This document shows, piece after piece, positions 51,148 to 51,194 of a DNA stretch of 51,194 bases. The stretch is from an uncultured Oscillospiraceae bacterium. Its GTDB lineage: Bacteria > Bacillota > Clostridia > Oscillospirales > Acutalibacteraceae. The notes under the pieces were generated by a model. The model made no database searches, was not told the origin of the DNA, and was given only the letters and a program-made list of their open reading frames with translations. Numbering within the stretch: the stretch's first letter is position 1; each line of letters starts with the position of its first letter. A program made the position numbers and the translations under genes. The stretch is from NCBI GenBank assembly GCA_900545625.1, contig UQZS01000008.1:1-51194 (forward strand). Reading direction: 5' to 3'.

Positions 51148-51194
51148 GCTCCCCTTGTCAGGGGAGCTGTCGAGCGAAGCGAGACTGAGGGGTA
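51148..51194. repeat. Dispersed double-hairpin repeat at the window edge
   Basis: GCTCCCC, six bases, GGGGAGC (51148-51167), then a second small hairpin around GAGCGAAGC, then TGAGGGG; runs off the window. The pattern resembles palindromic intergenic repeats that I recall from many gut Clostridia genomes, usually next to genes; only one copy is visible here. Confidence 0.6.

Noticed and set aside
1..51194. CRISPR array, prophage or insertion sequence
   Set aside because: No regularly spaced repeats, no integrase, transposase or phage structural genes were seen.

Overview
The window looks like a chromosomal segment from a GC-rich (mid-to-high 50s % by eye), endospore-lineage Firmicute of class Clostridia, most likely a gut Oscillospirales-type organism. 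Supporting signs are a Gram-positive PolC, the pyrH-frr-uppS-cdsA-dxr-rseP-ispG-polC block, darA-holB-ricT, a SpoIID homologue, a BceRS-BceAB module, a CIRCE operator, strong GGAGG ribosome sites and near-consensus sigma-A promoters almost always with 17-bp spacers. No phage, plasmid, insertion sequence or CRISPR array is visible.

Layout. 1-177: tail of an M23 peptidase. 245-2379 (-): a TPR/zinc-ribbon membrane protein coupled to a small membrane protein. 2545-4080: membrane-anchored GH28 glycosidase. 4229-6200: htpG behind a perfect CIRCE operator. 6252-8715 (-): feoA-feoB and a FeoB-associated Cys-rich protein. 8812-9933 (-): N-acetylhexosamine 1-kinase. 10160-20273: one long operon for UMP kinase, ribosome recycling, undecaprenyl-PP and CDP-diacylglycerol synthesis, two MEP-pathway isoprenoid enzymes, the site-2 protease and PolC. 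20457-26658: histidine operon hisZGDCBAIE without hisH or hisF, running into an M20 peptidase (26685-28151). 28274-29851: PutP-type symporter. 29982-32595: HAD phosphatase, histidine phosphatase, XRE regulator and a hypothetical protein. 32609-36602 (-): darA-holB-ricT, an inserted ferredoxin, trmN6-rsmI. 36639-38527 (-): AEC transporter and an unknown membrane protein. 38567-39979 (-): citrate synthase. 40131-41129: SpoIID homologue. 41164-44023 (-): three tandem paralogous membrane proteins, two with an N-terminal XRE-like HTH. 44234-44307: tRNA-Gln. 44479-45996 (-): uracil permease with a structured leader. 46376-51103: BceR, BceS, BceA, BceB. The window ends in a dispersed palindromic repeat.

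Most notable: (1) PolC has no DnaQ-like exonuclease inserted in its PHP domain, while the PHP domain shows a complete nine-residue metal-binding set, so proofreading by the PHP domain is a testable idea. (2) The tandem HTH/seven-TM paralogs at 41164-44023 are a family I cannot name. (3) The his operon lacks the HisH/HisF glutamine amidotransferase-cyclase. (4) The uraA leader holds a terminator-like hairpin. (5) A 16-nt inverted copy of the tRNA-Gln T-arm lies just past the tRNA terminator.

All calls come from reading the sequence and recalling family motifs; no database search was possible.
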